DNA of 64,000 nt from NCBI RefSeq assembly GCF_016735615.1, contig NZ_JAERSF010000003.1, positions 558,001 through 622,000 on the forward strand. Reading direction: 5' to 3'. The position numbers were made by a program, and so were the translations under genes. This document shows positions 9,235 through 17,681 of this stretch, in pieces. The notes beneath the pieces are model-generated. The model had not been told where the DNA came from, searched no databases, and saw only the letters and a program-made list of their open reading frames with translations. Each line of letters begins with the position of its first letter. Positions within the stretch are counted from its first letter, which is position 1. The stretch comes from Flavobacterium tagetis (GTDB lineage: Bacteria > Bacteroidota > Bacteroidia > Flavobacteriales > Flavobacteriaceae).

Positions 9235-9956
9235 GAAGCATGCATTGCATTAAAATGATTTCTCAATTCTTCTGCGCTTGCGTTTAATCTTGTTTCGCTA
9301 GTTCCGAAAGTTAGTTCTTGTCGGCCTTCTTTTAATTGTTCGAAAATAGATTCGATAAAACTGCTTACGCTTGGATGTACGTCGTGAAGACCAATTCCGC
9401 CTAAATCGGTGTTTAATGCTGGTGGAATAATTTCTATAACTTCAATATTTTTAGCTTTCAGCAAATGACGAAGCGAAAGTGTAAATGATCTAAAAAAAGC
9501 TTTTGTAGCCGAATAAACAGGAACTTTTGCAAAAGGAGAAAATGCCAATCCCGAAGTTGTATTCATTACGGTTTTAAGAGATGGCAACTGAATGAATAAT
9601 GAAGTTAAATGCAAAGGCGCTTCGATATTTGTTGCAAGCTCATTTTTCATGTTGACATAAAAATCAGCATCTGTTATGTTCATCCAGTTTTGAATTCCAG
9701 CATTATTGACTAAAACATTTAAGTCAGGATGATTTTCATTAATCCATTCATAAAGTGCAACGCGTTCTTCTTCTAAAGACAAGTCACATACTTTAGTAAT
9801 AATTGACGGAAATTTAGCTTTTACTTCTTCCAAAAGAGAAGCTCTTCTTCCGCAAATAATCACGGTATTGTTTTCTTGAATGAATCGTTCTGCAAGTCCA
9901 AGTCCGATACCGCTTGCACCGCCAGTTATTAAAATTTTGTTGTCTGATAAATTCAT
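9231..9956 (-). CDS. Short-chain dehydrogenase, DltE-like
   Basis: The 241-residue SDR has TGGASGIGLGLAE for cofactor binding, an arginine pair (CGRRASLLEE) after the second strand that suggests NADP(H), NNAG, the serine region MNTTSGLAF, and YSATK for catalysis. The general layout matches the DltE-type SDR group. It may be co-transcribed with the SDR at 8353-9117, 113 bp downstream, although a repeat lies between them. The AraC gene upstream could control both. The substrate is unknown. Confidence 0.87.
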   Translation of the reverse strand: MNLSDNKILITGGASGIGLGLAERFIQENNTVIICGRRASLLEEVKAKFPSIITKVCDLSLEEERVALYEWINENHPDLNVLVNNAGIQNWMNITDADFYVNMKNELATNIEAPLHLTSLFIQLPSLKTVMNTTSGLAFSPFAKVPVYSATKAFFRSFTLSLRHLLKAKNIEVIEIIPPALNTDLGGIGLHDVHPSVSSFIESIFEQLKEGRQELTFGTSETRLNASAEELRNHFNAMHAS

Positions 9957-10095
9957 CTTTTCGTTCTTTTAATTTGATGAGACAAAGGTAGGAGCGAAGT
10001 AGAGTTGGGGAGTTGTAAATATCAAACCGATGTTTGCGAAATTCAAATCAGAGTTGTAAAATTCCAATTTTTTGAAAATCCAAATTCCAAGTTTC

Positions 10096-10246
10096 AAGTT
10101 TAACCGCAAAGAACGCTAGGGATTCCGCAAGGTTCGCAAATTTTTTTACATAAAGCTTTGCGGACTTTGCGTTTATATAGCATAAAGCTTAGAAAAAACC
10201 TTGCGTACTTTGCGGTTAAAACACACAAAGAATATCAATTTGAAAC
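10096..10246. repeat. 151-bp palindromic intergenic repeat, copy B
   Basis: This has the same length, direction and terminal arms (TTTAACCGCAAAGAACGC and TACTTTGCGGTTAAAA) as the copy at 8190-8340, with scattered substitutions. It fills most of the 309-bp gap between the SDR and AraC genes. The rest of that gap (9957-10095) shows only AT-rich sequence that would hold the SDR promoter. Confidence 0.85.
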
Positions 10247-10265
10247 CTGAAACCTGAAACAAAAT

Positions 10266-11189
10266 TTAAGCTCTAAAAGCAATCGGCGTGTAAGAAGTCT
10301 GTTTTTTAAAGAAATTAGAGAAATGCGCTAATTCTTCAAAACCAAGTGAATAGGCGATTTCAGATATGTTCCAATCGGTTTGTTTTAAAAGTATTTTAGC
10401 TTCGTTTGTTAATCGGTTACTGATTAATTCTGTTGTGGTTTTTCCGGTATTTTCCTTTAAAACCTTATTTAAATGATTTACATGCACGGATAATCTCTCC
10501 GCAAAATCTTTTGCCGTTCTCAATTCTAATCTTTGATTTGGCGATTCTATAGGGAATTGTCTTTCTAATAATTCAGCAAATAAAGAAGAAACTCTTGCTG
10601 CTGAATTGTGTTTAGAATACAATGCTGTGATAGGCTGTAATTTTTGCCCGAAGTGAATTAATTCAGCCACATAATTTCGGATTAAATCATATTTGTAAAT
10701 ATAATCAGAATTAATTTCTTTTTGTATTTTATTGAAAATCAATTCAACTTCTGAAACTTCTTCATCAGAAAGCTGAAAAATCGGATAACCGTCTGAAGCG
10801 AAAATTGGAAGTTCGTCCAGATCGATTCCGCTTTTATTTTTAGATAAAAATTCGCTGGTAAAAACACAGAACTGACCACCTTGATTGGTGTCTTGCGGTA
10901 AATAATTGTACGGAATTTTTGGTGTTGCAAATAACAATCCTTGTTTTTCGATTTCGATTACTTTATCGGCATACTCCGCTTTGTTGTGACCTCTGATTAA
11001 ACTTATTTTGTAATAAGCTCTTCTGTCATAAGGCATTCCAGGCTTTCCTTTCATGCGTTCCAAAAGTTCTTTAATATCAAAAACATTAAAATGCCCGATT
11101 TCTTTTTGAATGTCGTTTGGCAATAACGAAGTGGGATCAACAGTTGAACCTTCGGTAATATCTTGGTAAAATGAATCTAGGGATTTCAT
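10266..11189 (-). CDS. AraC-family transcriptional regulator with cupin-like sensor domain
   Basis: The start is set at ATG 11189 (MKSLDSFYQDI). The frame runs up to 11213 but begins there with a non-ATG codon. The protein is 307 residues: an N-terminal domain of about 200 residues with the small-molecule-sensing layout of AraC relatives (YYKISLIRGHNKAEYAD), then two helix-turn-helix units near the end (FAERLSVHVNHLNKVLKE; ISEIAYSLGFEELAHFSNFFKKQT). It is upstream of and co-directional with two SDR genes, an arrangement often seen for an AraC regulator and its target oxidoreductases. That link is inferred. Confidence 0.88.
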   Translation of the reverse strand: MKSLDSFYQDITEGSTVDPTSLLPNDIQKEIGHFNVFDIKELLERMKGKPGMPYDRRAYYKISLIRGHNKAEYADKVIEIEKQGLLFATPKIPYNYLPQDTNQGGQFCVFTSEFLSKNKSGIDLDELPIFASDGYPIFQLSDEEVSEVELIFNKIQKEINSDYIYKYDLIRNYVAELIHFGQKLQPITALYSKHNSAARVSSLFAELLERQFPIESPNQRLELRTAKDFAERLSVHVNHLNKVLKENTGKTTTELISNRLTNEAKILLKQTDWNISEIAYSLGFEELAHFSNFFKKQTSYTPIAFRA

Positions 11190-11234
11190 ATCGTAATGAA
11201 TTGCGAAATTCAAATATACGAAAAAATGTTTTTT

Positions 11235-11372
11235 GCCACGAAGACGCTAAGGCATGAAGTTTTTTTATATTGTTGTGCAATTTTATTTGTATTTCGCTAC
11301 AATCTTTGACTAAGTTTTTTCGCATTTTAAGGAATTACTTAAAAAATCTTTGCGCTTTAGCGTCTTTGCGGC
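11235..11372. repeat. Diverged 138-bp palindromic intergenic repeat
   Basis: The ends are inverted copies: GCCACGAAGACGCTAAGGC on the left, and CTTTAGCGTCTTTGCGGC on the right. They share the CGCAAAG/GCTAA vocabulary of the 151-bp repeats, but the interior differs. It sits between divergently read neighbours and leaves little room for other signals. Confidence 0.7.
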
Positions 11373-11380
11373 TAAAAAAA

Positions 11381-11941
11381 TTAAAACAAACTTCCTTGTA
11401 CAAACTCTGGTTCAGGATTACTCCCGAAAGGAAAAGAATCAATTACAAAAAACTGTTTTACTTTGGGATCAAATTCTCTTAAAACAATTTCATTGCATTC
11501 AAATTCAATATTGATTGTGGTAAAAAGTTCTGATGCAATTTTGAGATTCTCTGGTGTTAATCTTCGCCCAATCGAAAGGTGTGGATTATCACTTTTTTTG
11601 AGTTTTAAAAACTTGAAGGTTTCATGAATCTTTTTCATGATAGGCACCAGATTATTTTCTGAATCTTTGGTTACGCCTATAAAAAAAGCACCGCTATTTT
11701 GGAATGCATCAAAATGATCTAATGAAACTGGAAAAGGCGTAAAAGTATCCGAAATTTTAGAAAGCTTTTTTTTGATTGAATCGATCTCAGACTCGTCGAT
11801 TGTAAATTCACAAATCGTAATATGCGCTTCAGAATTGCAGCTGTTGTACCAATTGATTTTGCTTTTTAGAAAGTCTTTCAGTTTTTTAACGGGTTCAACC
11901 AGTGCTTTAGAATAAAATACAACCGAATATGTTTTTTCCAT
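11381..11941 (-). CDS. 2H phosphoesterase / 2'-5' RNA ligase-like protein
   Basis: The 186-residue protein has the two His-x-Thr/Ser motifs that define the 2H superfamily: H40-I-T42 in EAHITICEF and H121-L-S123 in NPHLSIGRR, about 80 residues apart. Members hydrolyse or ligate 2'-5' or cyclic phosphodiester bonds in RNA or nucleotides. No signal peptide is seen, so it is cytoplasmic. The natural substrate cannot be predicted. The next gene upstream starts 24 bp away on the same strand. Confidence 0.82.
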   Translation of the reverse strand: MEKTYSVVFYSKALVEPVKKLKDFLKSKINWYNSCNSEAHITICEFTIDESEIDSIKKKLSKISDTFTPFPVSLDHFDAFQNSGAFFIGVTKDSENNLVPIMKKIHETFKFLKLKKSDNPHLSIGRRLTPENLKIASELFTTINIEFECNEIVLREFDPKVKQFFVIDSFPFGSNPEPEFVQGSLF

Positions 11942-11964
11942 TTTTTAGGCTTTGAATGACAAAT

Positions 11965-12279
11965 TTAGAGTTTTCCTTTCAAATGTAATCGGTGCAGGAT
12001 TTCAGATTTTAATAGTCCGCTTCCGCCTCCAAAATGTTCAATGACTTCAACATCTGGTTGAGTTTTTAAGCAGAAAGCAGTAAATTCTTTTTCAATATGA
12101 TCTTCAATCGCAGAACTCAAAAGAACAATATCGATTTTATTGTTTTGAAAGTGCTCTTGCGCTTCTTTTTCGTTATTAAAAGCAATCGCATTCCAGTTTT
12201 CATCTGCATTAACCAGACGTAGTAAAATAGCTAGAATAGCTTCGTTTTTTCCGAGTAATAAAAATTGCAGTGTTTTCAT
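11965..12279 (-). CDS. Small receiver-like protein lacking the phospho-acceptor Asp
   Basis: The 104-residue protein has the strand-helix rhythm of a CheY-like receiver domain: a first strand FLLLGKNEAIL, then IDIVLLSS at the position where receivers have an Asp-containing strand end. Here the acceptor position is serine. No output domain is present. It could be a pseudo-receiver that binds a partner independently of phosphorylation, or an unrelated small protein. The call is tentative. It is transcribed toward the 2H phosphoesterase gene, 23 bp away, probably as an operon. Confidence 0.5.
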   Translation of the reverse strand: MKTLQFLLLGKNEAILAILLRLVNADENWNAIAFNNEKEAQEHFQNNKIDIVLLSSAIEDHIEKEFTAFCLKTQPDVEVIEHFGGGSGLLKSEILHRLHLKGKL

Positions 12280-12720
12280 TTTCTTTGAGATTCTAAGATA
12301 CTAATGAACCAAGTTTAGAATTATCTAATTGTGAGATTCTTTCATTATCTAATTAGTTTCACTTGCAAATGTAATCAGGGTTTTGAAAAAAGAGACTTAA
12401 TCTAGAATAAGAAATACGTTTTTTTGAATCTTTTTATCATATTTCTTGAGTCTGATCTAGTATTTTCTTTCACAAATTTACGTTAAATAGGATTTTGACA
12501 ATATTTTGCGGTACAATTACTTAAGGTTTTAATTTAAAGTTAAGAATGTTAATTTTTTCACACAATGAGGAAAACCGTAAGGTTATCTATCTTGTGAATC
12601 CTAATTTTGGCCTGTAGAAATTTGAAAAAGATGATAGCCTTTACCTTTTTGGGTATCATTAAATTTCTATAGAAAACTGTTTTTGGAGAAACGTTTTTAC
12701 ATTGAATTTTGACATATTCA

Positions 12721-12750
12721 TTTGATCGTGGGTAATTGTATATAAGTTTG
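12721..12750 (+). promoter_or_regulatory. Bacteroidota-type promoter for the candidate small RNA
   Basis: TTTG at 12721-12724, an 18-nt spacer, and TAAGTTTG at 12743-12750 match the primary sigma consensus TTTG-N17-20-TAnnTTTG. The start would be near 12757. It faces a terminator only about 25 bp further on. Confidence 0.55.
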
Positions 12751-12777
12751 CAATATACATTAATGTCTAATTTTTAG

Positions 12778-12824
12778 GGGTTTTAAGATTAAGTCGACGG
12801 ACATAATTTTAAGACCCTTTTTTT
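12778..12824 (+). terminator. Strong intrinsic terminator ending the candidate small RNA
   Basis: A 14-bp stem (12778-12791 with 12804-12817, two G-U pairs, no mismatch) and a 12-nt loop are followed by seven T at 12818-12824. Only the plus strand has the T-run. The T-run overlaps the stop codon of the minus-strand AraC gene, so the structure does not simply serve that gene. Confidence 0.7.
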
Positions 12825-13854
12825 ACCACAATAATGAAAAGCCAATTAACCAGAACTGAATAAAATCAGTGGTTATTTTAAATTTTTGAGGCGAAAACCC
12901 ATAGTAGCTTTTAAATGCTGCAGAAAAATGCGAAACGTCTTTGTAGCCGCACTTATAGGCCGCTTCACTTACTGTTGCAGTTTTATTTTGAAATAATTCT
13001 TTAGCGTGCTCCATTCTGAGTTTAATAATATAGCCTTTAACAGTGGTTCCAAAACAAGCTTTAAAACCCTTTTTTAATTTGAATTCGTTTAATGAAATAA
13101 GTCTCGAAAGTTCGGGTAGAGTTGGTGTGTTTCTATAATCGTTTTCTAGTATTCTTTTTGCTTCTAAAAGTTTTTCGAAATCTTCTTCTTTGATTTTATC
13201 TGTTTCTAAAGGTTTGATAATTAAAGTTTCAAGCTGATGAATTAGAAGTTCTTTAATTTTACTTTCGATATAAATTCTTTTTAAAACGCCTTCTCGCGTA
13301 CAATTTTTTATTTCAGATGTTACCCACTGTATTGCAGGTGTAAACGGAAGATATTTTGAGGTTAAATAACTGGATTGCTTTTGAAGGATTTTGTTTGAAA
13401 ATTTTTCGTGTAGCTGCCAGTCTTCATTGATGATGTTGTAATAAAACTCTTTGGAAAGAATTATCGACAAATAGTTGATTTGTGTAAAAGGAGGAATATT
13501 AAACGTTGCTTTAAAATTATTGGTGTAGAAAATATTATGCGTATTTTCTTTAGAAAATTTTTCGCTTTCCAATTGATCGATATGGGTTTCTACATTACTG
13601 CTGTAAATGAAATTCATGACAACCGATTCTTCGTCAATTTCAAAACTTACAGTTCGAGGTGTCGAATAATACATCTGAGTATCAAGAAGAACCAACCCTT
13701 CCGTTATAAGATGACGGCTTACAATTTTTTCGCAATCTCCATTTTGGATATTGACATTTTCTTCGGTTAAAATACTTTTTGGGTAATATTTATCTCCAAT
13801 TTGAATTTTAATTATAGGCGTTTCTGACGTTAAAAGGGTGGCGTTGATTTTCAA
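12823..13854 (-). CDS. AraC-family regulator, divergent from the siderophore-uptake operon
   Basis: The frame starts at TTG 13854. An in-frame TAA lies two codons upstream and the next ATG is only at residue 61, so TTG is the likely start. The protein is 343 residues. The N-terminal ~220 residues form an effector domain, and the C-terminal AraC DNA-binding region follows (LPELSRLISLNEFKLKKGFK; VSEAAYKCGYKDVSHFSAAFK; YGFSPQKFK). The layout and divergent position recall PchR-type siderophore-responsive activators. It probably controls the TonB receptor operon at 13962 through the intergenic direct repeats. The effector would be the ferric siderophore, by analogy only. Confidence 0.85.
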   Translation of the reverse strand: MKINATLLTSETPIIKIQIGDKYYPKSILTEENVNIQNGDCEKIVSRHLITEGLVLLDTQMYYSTPRTVSFEIDEESVVMNFIYSSNVETHIDQLESEKFSKENTHNIFYTNNFKATFNIPPFTQINYLSIILSKEFYYNIINEDWQLHEKFSNKILQKQSSYLTSKYLPFTPAIQWVTSEIKNCTREGVLKRIYIESKIKELLIHQLETLIIKPLETDKIKEEDFEKLLEAKRILENDYRNTPTLPELSRLISLNEFKLKKGFKACFGTTVKGYIIKLRMEHAKELFQNKTATVSEAAYKCGYKDVSHFSAAFKSYYGFSPQKFKITTDFIQFWLIGFSLLW

Positions 13855-13859
13855 AATTT

Positions 13860-13891
13860 AATCCGTTTTTACAAAATAATAATCCGTTTTT
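13860..13891. promoter_or_regulatory. Direct repeats, probable AraC-regulator operator
   Basis: Two perfect copies of AATCCGTTTTT lie at 13860-13870 and 13881-13891. They are offset by 21 bp, i.e. two helical turns, which is the usual geometry of AraC-family sites. They sit in the 107-bp divergent intergenic region, adjacent to the regulator's own start and upstream of the receptor promoter. Confidence 0.5.
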
Positions 13892-13918
13892 CCCTATCTT
13901 TTTTAAAGACGTTGATGG

Positions 13919-13956
13919 TACTTTTGCAGTAAAGTTATTTATAATTAGTCTAATTA
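13919..13956 (+). promoter_or_regulatory. -7 box of the TonB receptor operon with downstream palindrome
   Basis: TACTTTTG at 13919-13926 matches TAnnTTTG; no good -33 box is visible, which fits an activator-dependent promoter. A perfect palindrome TAATTAG-T-CTAATTA follows at 13942-13956, just before the start codon at 13962. It could be an operator, for example for a Fur-like repressor, but this is speculative. Confidence 0.45.
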
Positions 13957-13961
13957 AAGAT

Positions 13962-16352
13962 ATGTCAACTCAAAAATTTTTATTTGCCAGTTTATTTTTT
14001 CTAACCACGTTCTTATCATTTTCCCAGCAAAACCAAGGGTTTTCAGTTTCTGGAAAGGTTGTTGAAAATTCTGGAGAAACAATTCCGTTTGCAACTGTTG
14101 TTGTCGAAAAAACAGGTTTAAGTGTTATTTCGGATGAAAACGGAAACTATATTTTAAAAAATGTGCCATCTGGAAAACATACTTTTAAAATTTCTGCAAT
14201 GGGATTTGCAGTTCAGAAAAAACAGATTGAAGTTTCAGGCAATTTAGAAGTTTCAATTAAAATGGATAGCGAATTGCAGGAATTAGAAAGCGTAACAGTT
14301 CTTGGAAGATCGCAAACTGACAAAGTAAATAAACAAGCTTATAGTGTAACGGCTATTGATGCTAAAAAACTGCACAACTCAACTTTAGATTTATCGCACG
14401 CTTTAGACCGCGTTTCTGGTGTTCGTAACCGTGAAGCGGGTGGAGTAGGTTCAAGATCAGAACTTTCAATCAACGGATTTTCTGGAAATCAAATTAAGGT
14501 TTTTATAGACGGAGTTCCAATGGACAATTTCGGTTCTTCTTTCCAGATGAATAATATCCCAATTAATCTTGCTGATCGTGTAGAAGTTTACAAAGGTGTT
14601 GTGCCAATTTGGCTTGGTGGAGATGCGCTTGGCGGAGCAATAAATATTGTGACCAATAGTAAACCTAGAACGTATGTAGATGCTTCTTATTCGTTCGGAT
14701 CTTTTAACACACACCGTTCAAGTATCAATGCGGGTTATACGGCAAAGAGTGGTTTTACAACCGAAATTAATGCTTTTCAAAACTATTCGGATAACAATTA
14801 TTGGGTAAATGTAGATGTAGCCGATTTAAATACAGGGGCTTATTTTCCGAATCAGAGAGTGCGACGTTTTCATGATAAATACCGTAATGAAACGGTGATT
14901 TTGAATGTGGGTATAACCGGAAAAAAATATGCAGATAAATTAATGATCGGTTTTACTGGCGGAGAAAATAAAGCCGATATACAAACCGGAGCCAGAATGG
15001 TTAGCGTATTCGGACAGATTTATAGAAAAGGAAGCATTGTAATGCCAACTTTAAAATATCAGGTTAAAGATTTATTCACCAAAGGGCTGAATGTGAATGT
15101 TACGGGTAATTACAATTTTGGTTACGAACAGAATATTGATACCGTTTTTAGAAGATACAATTGGTTTGGCGATTACAAACAATATGAAGGAGCAGGAGGA
15201 GAAAGAAGCCGTACGCTTCGTAAGTTCTATAACAATAATGGTATAGCAACAGCCAATGCGACTTATACACTAAATGATAGACACTCTTTTATGGTCAATA
15301 ATACGTTTAATACGTTCGATCGTAAAGAGAGTGACGAATTGGTTCCTGAATCTTTGGTGTATAAACAGCCTAAAAAAACACAAAAGAATGTTTTAGGATT
15401 GGGTTATAAATTAGATTATAATGAAAAATGGAGTACTTCTGTATTCTTAAAAGATTATTCATTAAAAACTACTTATTCAAGAAGCTATAATCCGTCAGGA
15501 GCTACGGGAGATATTGCTTACCAGAAATATGTAGACCATACTTCTACAACTGGATATGGCGCAGCTACAAGTTATTACCTGAAACATAATTTGCAGATTA
15601 AAGCTTCTTATGAAAAGACATACAGGCTTCCAACTCCAGAGGAAATCTTTGGTAATGTCAATGATAATTTAGAAGGAAACCTTTCTTTAAAACCAGAATC
15701 TAGTAACAACTATAATATTGGAGCGAGTTATCAGACTAGTTTCAATGTTAAAAATGCCTTGTCATTTGATGTAAATCTTTTGCATAGAAATGCAGTCGAT
15801 TTTATTCGTCCGACATTAAATAATAACCAAACCATGACCACAAATGTGAATCAGGGAAAAGTTACCAATTATGGTATTGATGGTGAGGTAAGATATTCAT
15901 ACGGTAATCGTTTTACGGCTGGTTTCAACGCAACTTACCAGAACATTAGAAACAAAACAATGTACGAGCCTAACCAGAATTATGTGTCTCCTTTTTATAA
16001 TGACAGGATTCCGAATATGCCTTATTTATTTGGTAATGCAGATGCGACAATGTTCTTTAATAATGTTTGGAAAAAAGGAAACAATCTATCTGTAGGGTAT
16101 AATCTGCTATATGTTCATACGTATTATTTGTCATGGCCAAGTATGGGAAGCAAGGATAGCAAGTTAGAGATTCCGCAGCAGTTTAGCCATGATTTAAACG
16201 CTGTTTACACAATGGCAAATGGTAAATACAATATTGCTTTTGAATGTAAAAACTTTCTTGACAACAAGCTTTATGACAATTTCTCATTACAAAAACCAAG
16301 TAGAGCTTTTTACATCAAGTTTAGATATTACTTCAGTAAATCAAATAATTAA
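13962..16352 (+). CDS. TonB-dependent siderophore-type receptor (XusA-like)
   Basis: The 796-residue outer-membrane protein has a signal peptide ending LSFSQ and a carboxypeptidase-regulatory-like beta domain (about 28-110: SGKVVENSGETIPFATVVVE). A TonB plug follows (VFIDGVPMDNFGSS; DRVEVYKGVVPIWLGGDALGG), then a barrel ending KFRYYFSKSNN. It has no SusC-type length and is not paired with a SusD. It is followed after 25 bp by a DUF4374 lipoprotein and then a PepSY membrane protein. This gene order matches the xenosiderophore utilisation system XusABC of Bacteroides, so iron-siderophore import is the likely role. Confidence 0.9.
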   Translation: MSTQKFLFASLFFLTTFLSFSQQNQGFSVSGKVVENSGETIPFATVVVEKTGLSVISDENGNYILKNVPSGKHTFKISAMGFAVQKKQIEVSGNLEVSIKMDSELQELESVTVLGRSQTDKVNKQAYSVTAIDAKKLHNSTLDLSHALDRVSGVRNREAGGVGSRSELSINGFSGNQIKVFIDGVPMDNFGSSFQMNNIPINLADRVEVYKGVVPIWLGGDALGGAINIVTNSKPRTYVDASYSFGSFNTHRSSINAGYTAKSGFTTEINAFQNYSDNNYWVNVDVADLNTGAYFPNQRVRRFHDKYRNETVILNVGITGKKYADKLMIGFTGGENKADIQTGARMVSVFGQIYRKGSIVMPTLKYQVKDLFTKGLNVNVTGNYNFGYEQNIDTVFRRYNWFGDYKQYEGAGGERSRTLRKFYNNNGIATANATYTLNDRHSFMVNNTFNTFDRKESDELVPESLVYKQPKKTQKNVLGLGYKLDYNEKWSTSVFLKDYSLKTTYSRSYNPSGATGDIAYQKYVDHTSTTGYGAATSYYLKHNLQIKASYEKTYRLPTPEEIFGNVNDNLEGNLSLKPESSNNYNIGASYQTSFNVKNALSFDVNLLHRNAVDFIRPTLNNNQTMTTNVNQGKVTNYGIDGEVRYSYGNRFTAGFNATYQNIRNKTMYEPNQNYVSPFYNDRIPNMPYLFGNADATMFFNNVWKKGNNLSVGYNLLYVHTYYLSWPSMGSKDSKLEIPQQFSHDLNAVYTMANGKYNIAFECKNFLDNKLYDNFSLQKPSRAFYIKFRYYFSKSNN

Positions 16353-16377
16353 ATTTTAATACAAACACCATAATACA

Positions 16378-17610
16378 ATGAAAAAAAGTACAACATTAGC
16401 GTTATTATCAGCTGTATTAGCTTTTACAGCTTTTTCTTGCAGCAGTGATTCAGATAAATCAGGAGGAGAAACTGGCGGCGGAACTGATACAGGAAAAACT
16501 AAATATATTATTACTGCAACAACAGGAGCAGCTGGAATTGCAGATTATTTATTAACTGCAGACGATGTTTCTACTGGAGTTATCACGACTACAGGAAACG
16601 GATTAGAGCAGGATGGAACGTACCGTTATTACATTACAGCGCAAAATAACTTCTTCAGTTTGCTTTACGGACAAGGAAATCCAGGAGCTGTTACCACTTA
16701 TAACTTAAATGCTGAAGGGAAACTAGTTAAGAAATCTGATTTTCAAGCAGAAACTGTACACGTATTTGCTGCAATTAATAAAGATATCTTAACAGTTAAA
16801 GTTCCAAGAAGTGGTGCTTCAATTGCTTCTATGTACAAAATTGATGCTGAAAAATCGCTTATTACAGGTGAAGCTCAGCAAGATACTAAGAAATTGGCTG
16901 GAAACGGAGAAAGAGCTTTCTATACTTGGGCTACTCAAGTTGGAGATAAAGTTTACATGCCTTATATGAGTATTAAAGGAGACGGAGTAGACAATTTTGG
17001 TACTGCAAATCCAGATAGTACGTGGGTTGCGGTTTACAATTATCCAGAATTGAAATTAGAGAAAGTAATTAAAGATAACCGTACTAGTTATTTAGGAGCT
17101 TATTTCACAAACGGATTATTCCAAGATGAAAATGGAGACGCTTACGGATTCTCTGGTGCTATCGCGACTAGCAATGCTGTAATGACTTCTACAAAACCTT
17201 CTGCGATTGTGAAAATTAAAAAAGGAACTACAGAATTTGACAAATCTTATTTCTTTAATGTTCAAGAAAAATCGGGAGGTTACAAAATTTCATCTACAAC
17301 TTATATTTCAAAAGGTAAATTCTTATTGTTAATGTACGGAAATGCGGGTAAAAACAATGGTGCTGTGAAAATGGCAATTGCCGATGTTTACAACCAAACT
17401 TTTACATGGGTGACAAATGCGCCTGAAACTTTAACTTCTGTAACTAGCCGTTACAATATTACTTCAGAAGATGGAAGTTCTGCAATTGTAGGTATCAATA
17501 CTCCTGACGGAAACTGGATTTACTCAATCAACGGTACAACAGCTGTTGCAACAAAAGGTATGAAAGTTGAAGGTGGACAAATTACTGCAATCCAAAAATT
17601 AAAATACTAA
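16378..17610 (+). CDS. DUF4374 surface lipoprotein (XusB-like siderophore-binding protein)
   Basis: The 410-residue lipoprotein has its lipid cysteine at position 21 (FTAFSC), followed by SSDSD, which resembles the acidic surface-export signal of Bacteroidota lipoproteins. The mature part is a repetitive beta-rich domain (GSYRYYITAQ-like, LYGQGNPGAVTTYNL, SPTW-like strands) matching the DUF4374 propeller family, whose member XusB binds ferric enterobactin at the cell surface. It lies between the TonB receptor and the PepSY gene. A strong terminator directly follows it, so it may be made in excess over the third protein. Confidence 0.78.
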   Translation: MKKSTTLALLSAVLAFTAFSCSSDSDKSGGETGGGTDTGKTKYIITATTGAAGIADYLLTADDVSTGVITTTGNGLEQDGTYRYYITAQNNFFSLLYGQGNPGAVTTYNLNAEGKLVKKSDFQAETVHVFAAINKDILTVKVPRSGASIASMYKIDAEKSLITGEAQQDTKKLAGNGERAFYTWATQVGDKVYMPYMSIKGDGVDNFGTANPDSTWVAVYNYPELKLEKVIKDNRTSYLGAYFTNGLFQDENGDAYGFSGAIATSNAVMTSTKPSAIVKIKKGTTEFDKSYFFNVQEKSGGYKISSTTYISKGKFLLLMYGNAGKNNGAVKMAIADVYNQTFTWVTNAPETLTSVTSRYNITSEDGSSAIVGINTPDGNWIYSINGTTAVATKGMKVEGGQITAIQKLKY

Positions 17611-17620
17611 TATTTTTTTG

Positions 17621-17657
17621 CCGTAAGTCCTTTTTATGAGGACTTACGGTTTTTTTA
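17621..17657 (+). terminator. Intrinsic terminator between the XusB-like and XusC-like genes
   Basis: A perfect 10-bp stem (CCGTAAGTCC with GGACTTACGG) is followed by eight T. It lies inside the presumed operon, 25 bp before the next start codon. Confidence 0.88.
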
Positions 17658-17681
17658 TTTATCCTATTTATCTATCCAATT

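Larger units (their letters stand above)
12602..12824 (+). ncRNA. Candidate small non-coding RNA locus
   Basis: The 543-bp gap 12280-12822 has no ORF I can support, but its right half has RNA-like signals. A -7 box TAATTTTG lies at 12602-12609. It is followed by a long stem-loop at 12615-12669 (TAGAAATTT pairing with AAATTTCTA, and ATGATAGCC pairing with GGGTATCAT). A full promoter lies at 12721-12750 and a strong terminator at 12778-12824. Transcription from the two starts would give RNAs of about 210 or 68 nt. The only downstream gene is antisense. No known RNA family is recognised. The left part (12280-12600) shows nothing clear. Confidence 0.4.

Noticed and set aside
12615..12669. Stem-loop read as a known structured RNA such as 6S RNA or a riboswitch
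   Set aside because: The length and loop pattern do not fit any family I can identify, and no plus-strand gene follows. It is kept only as part of a candidate small RNA.
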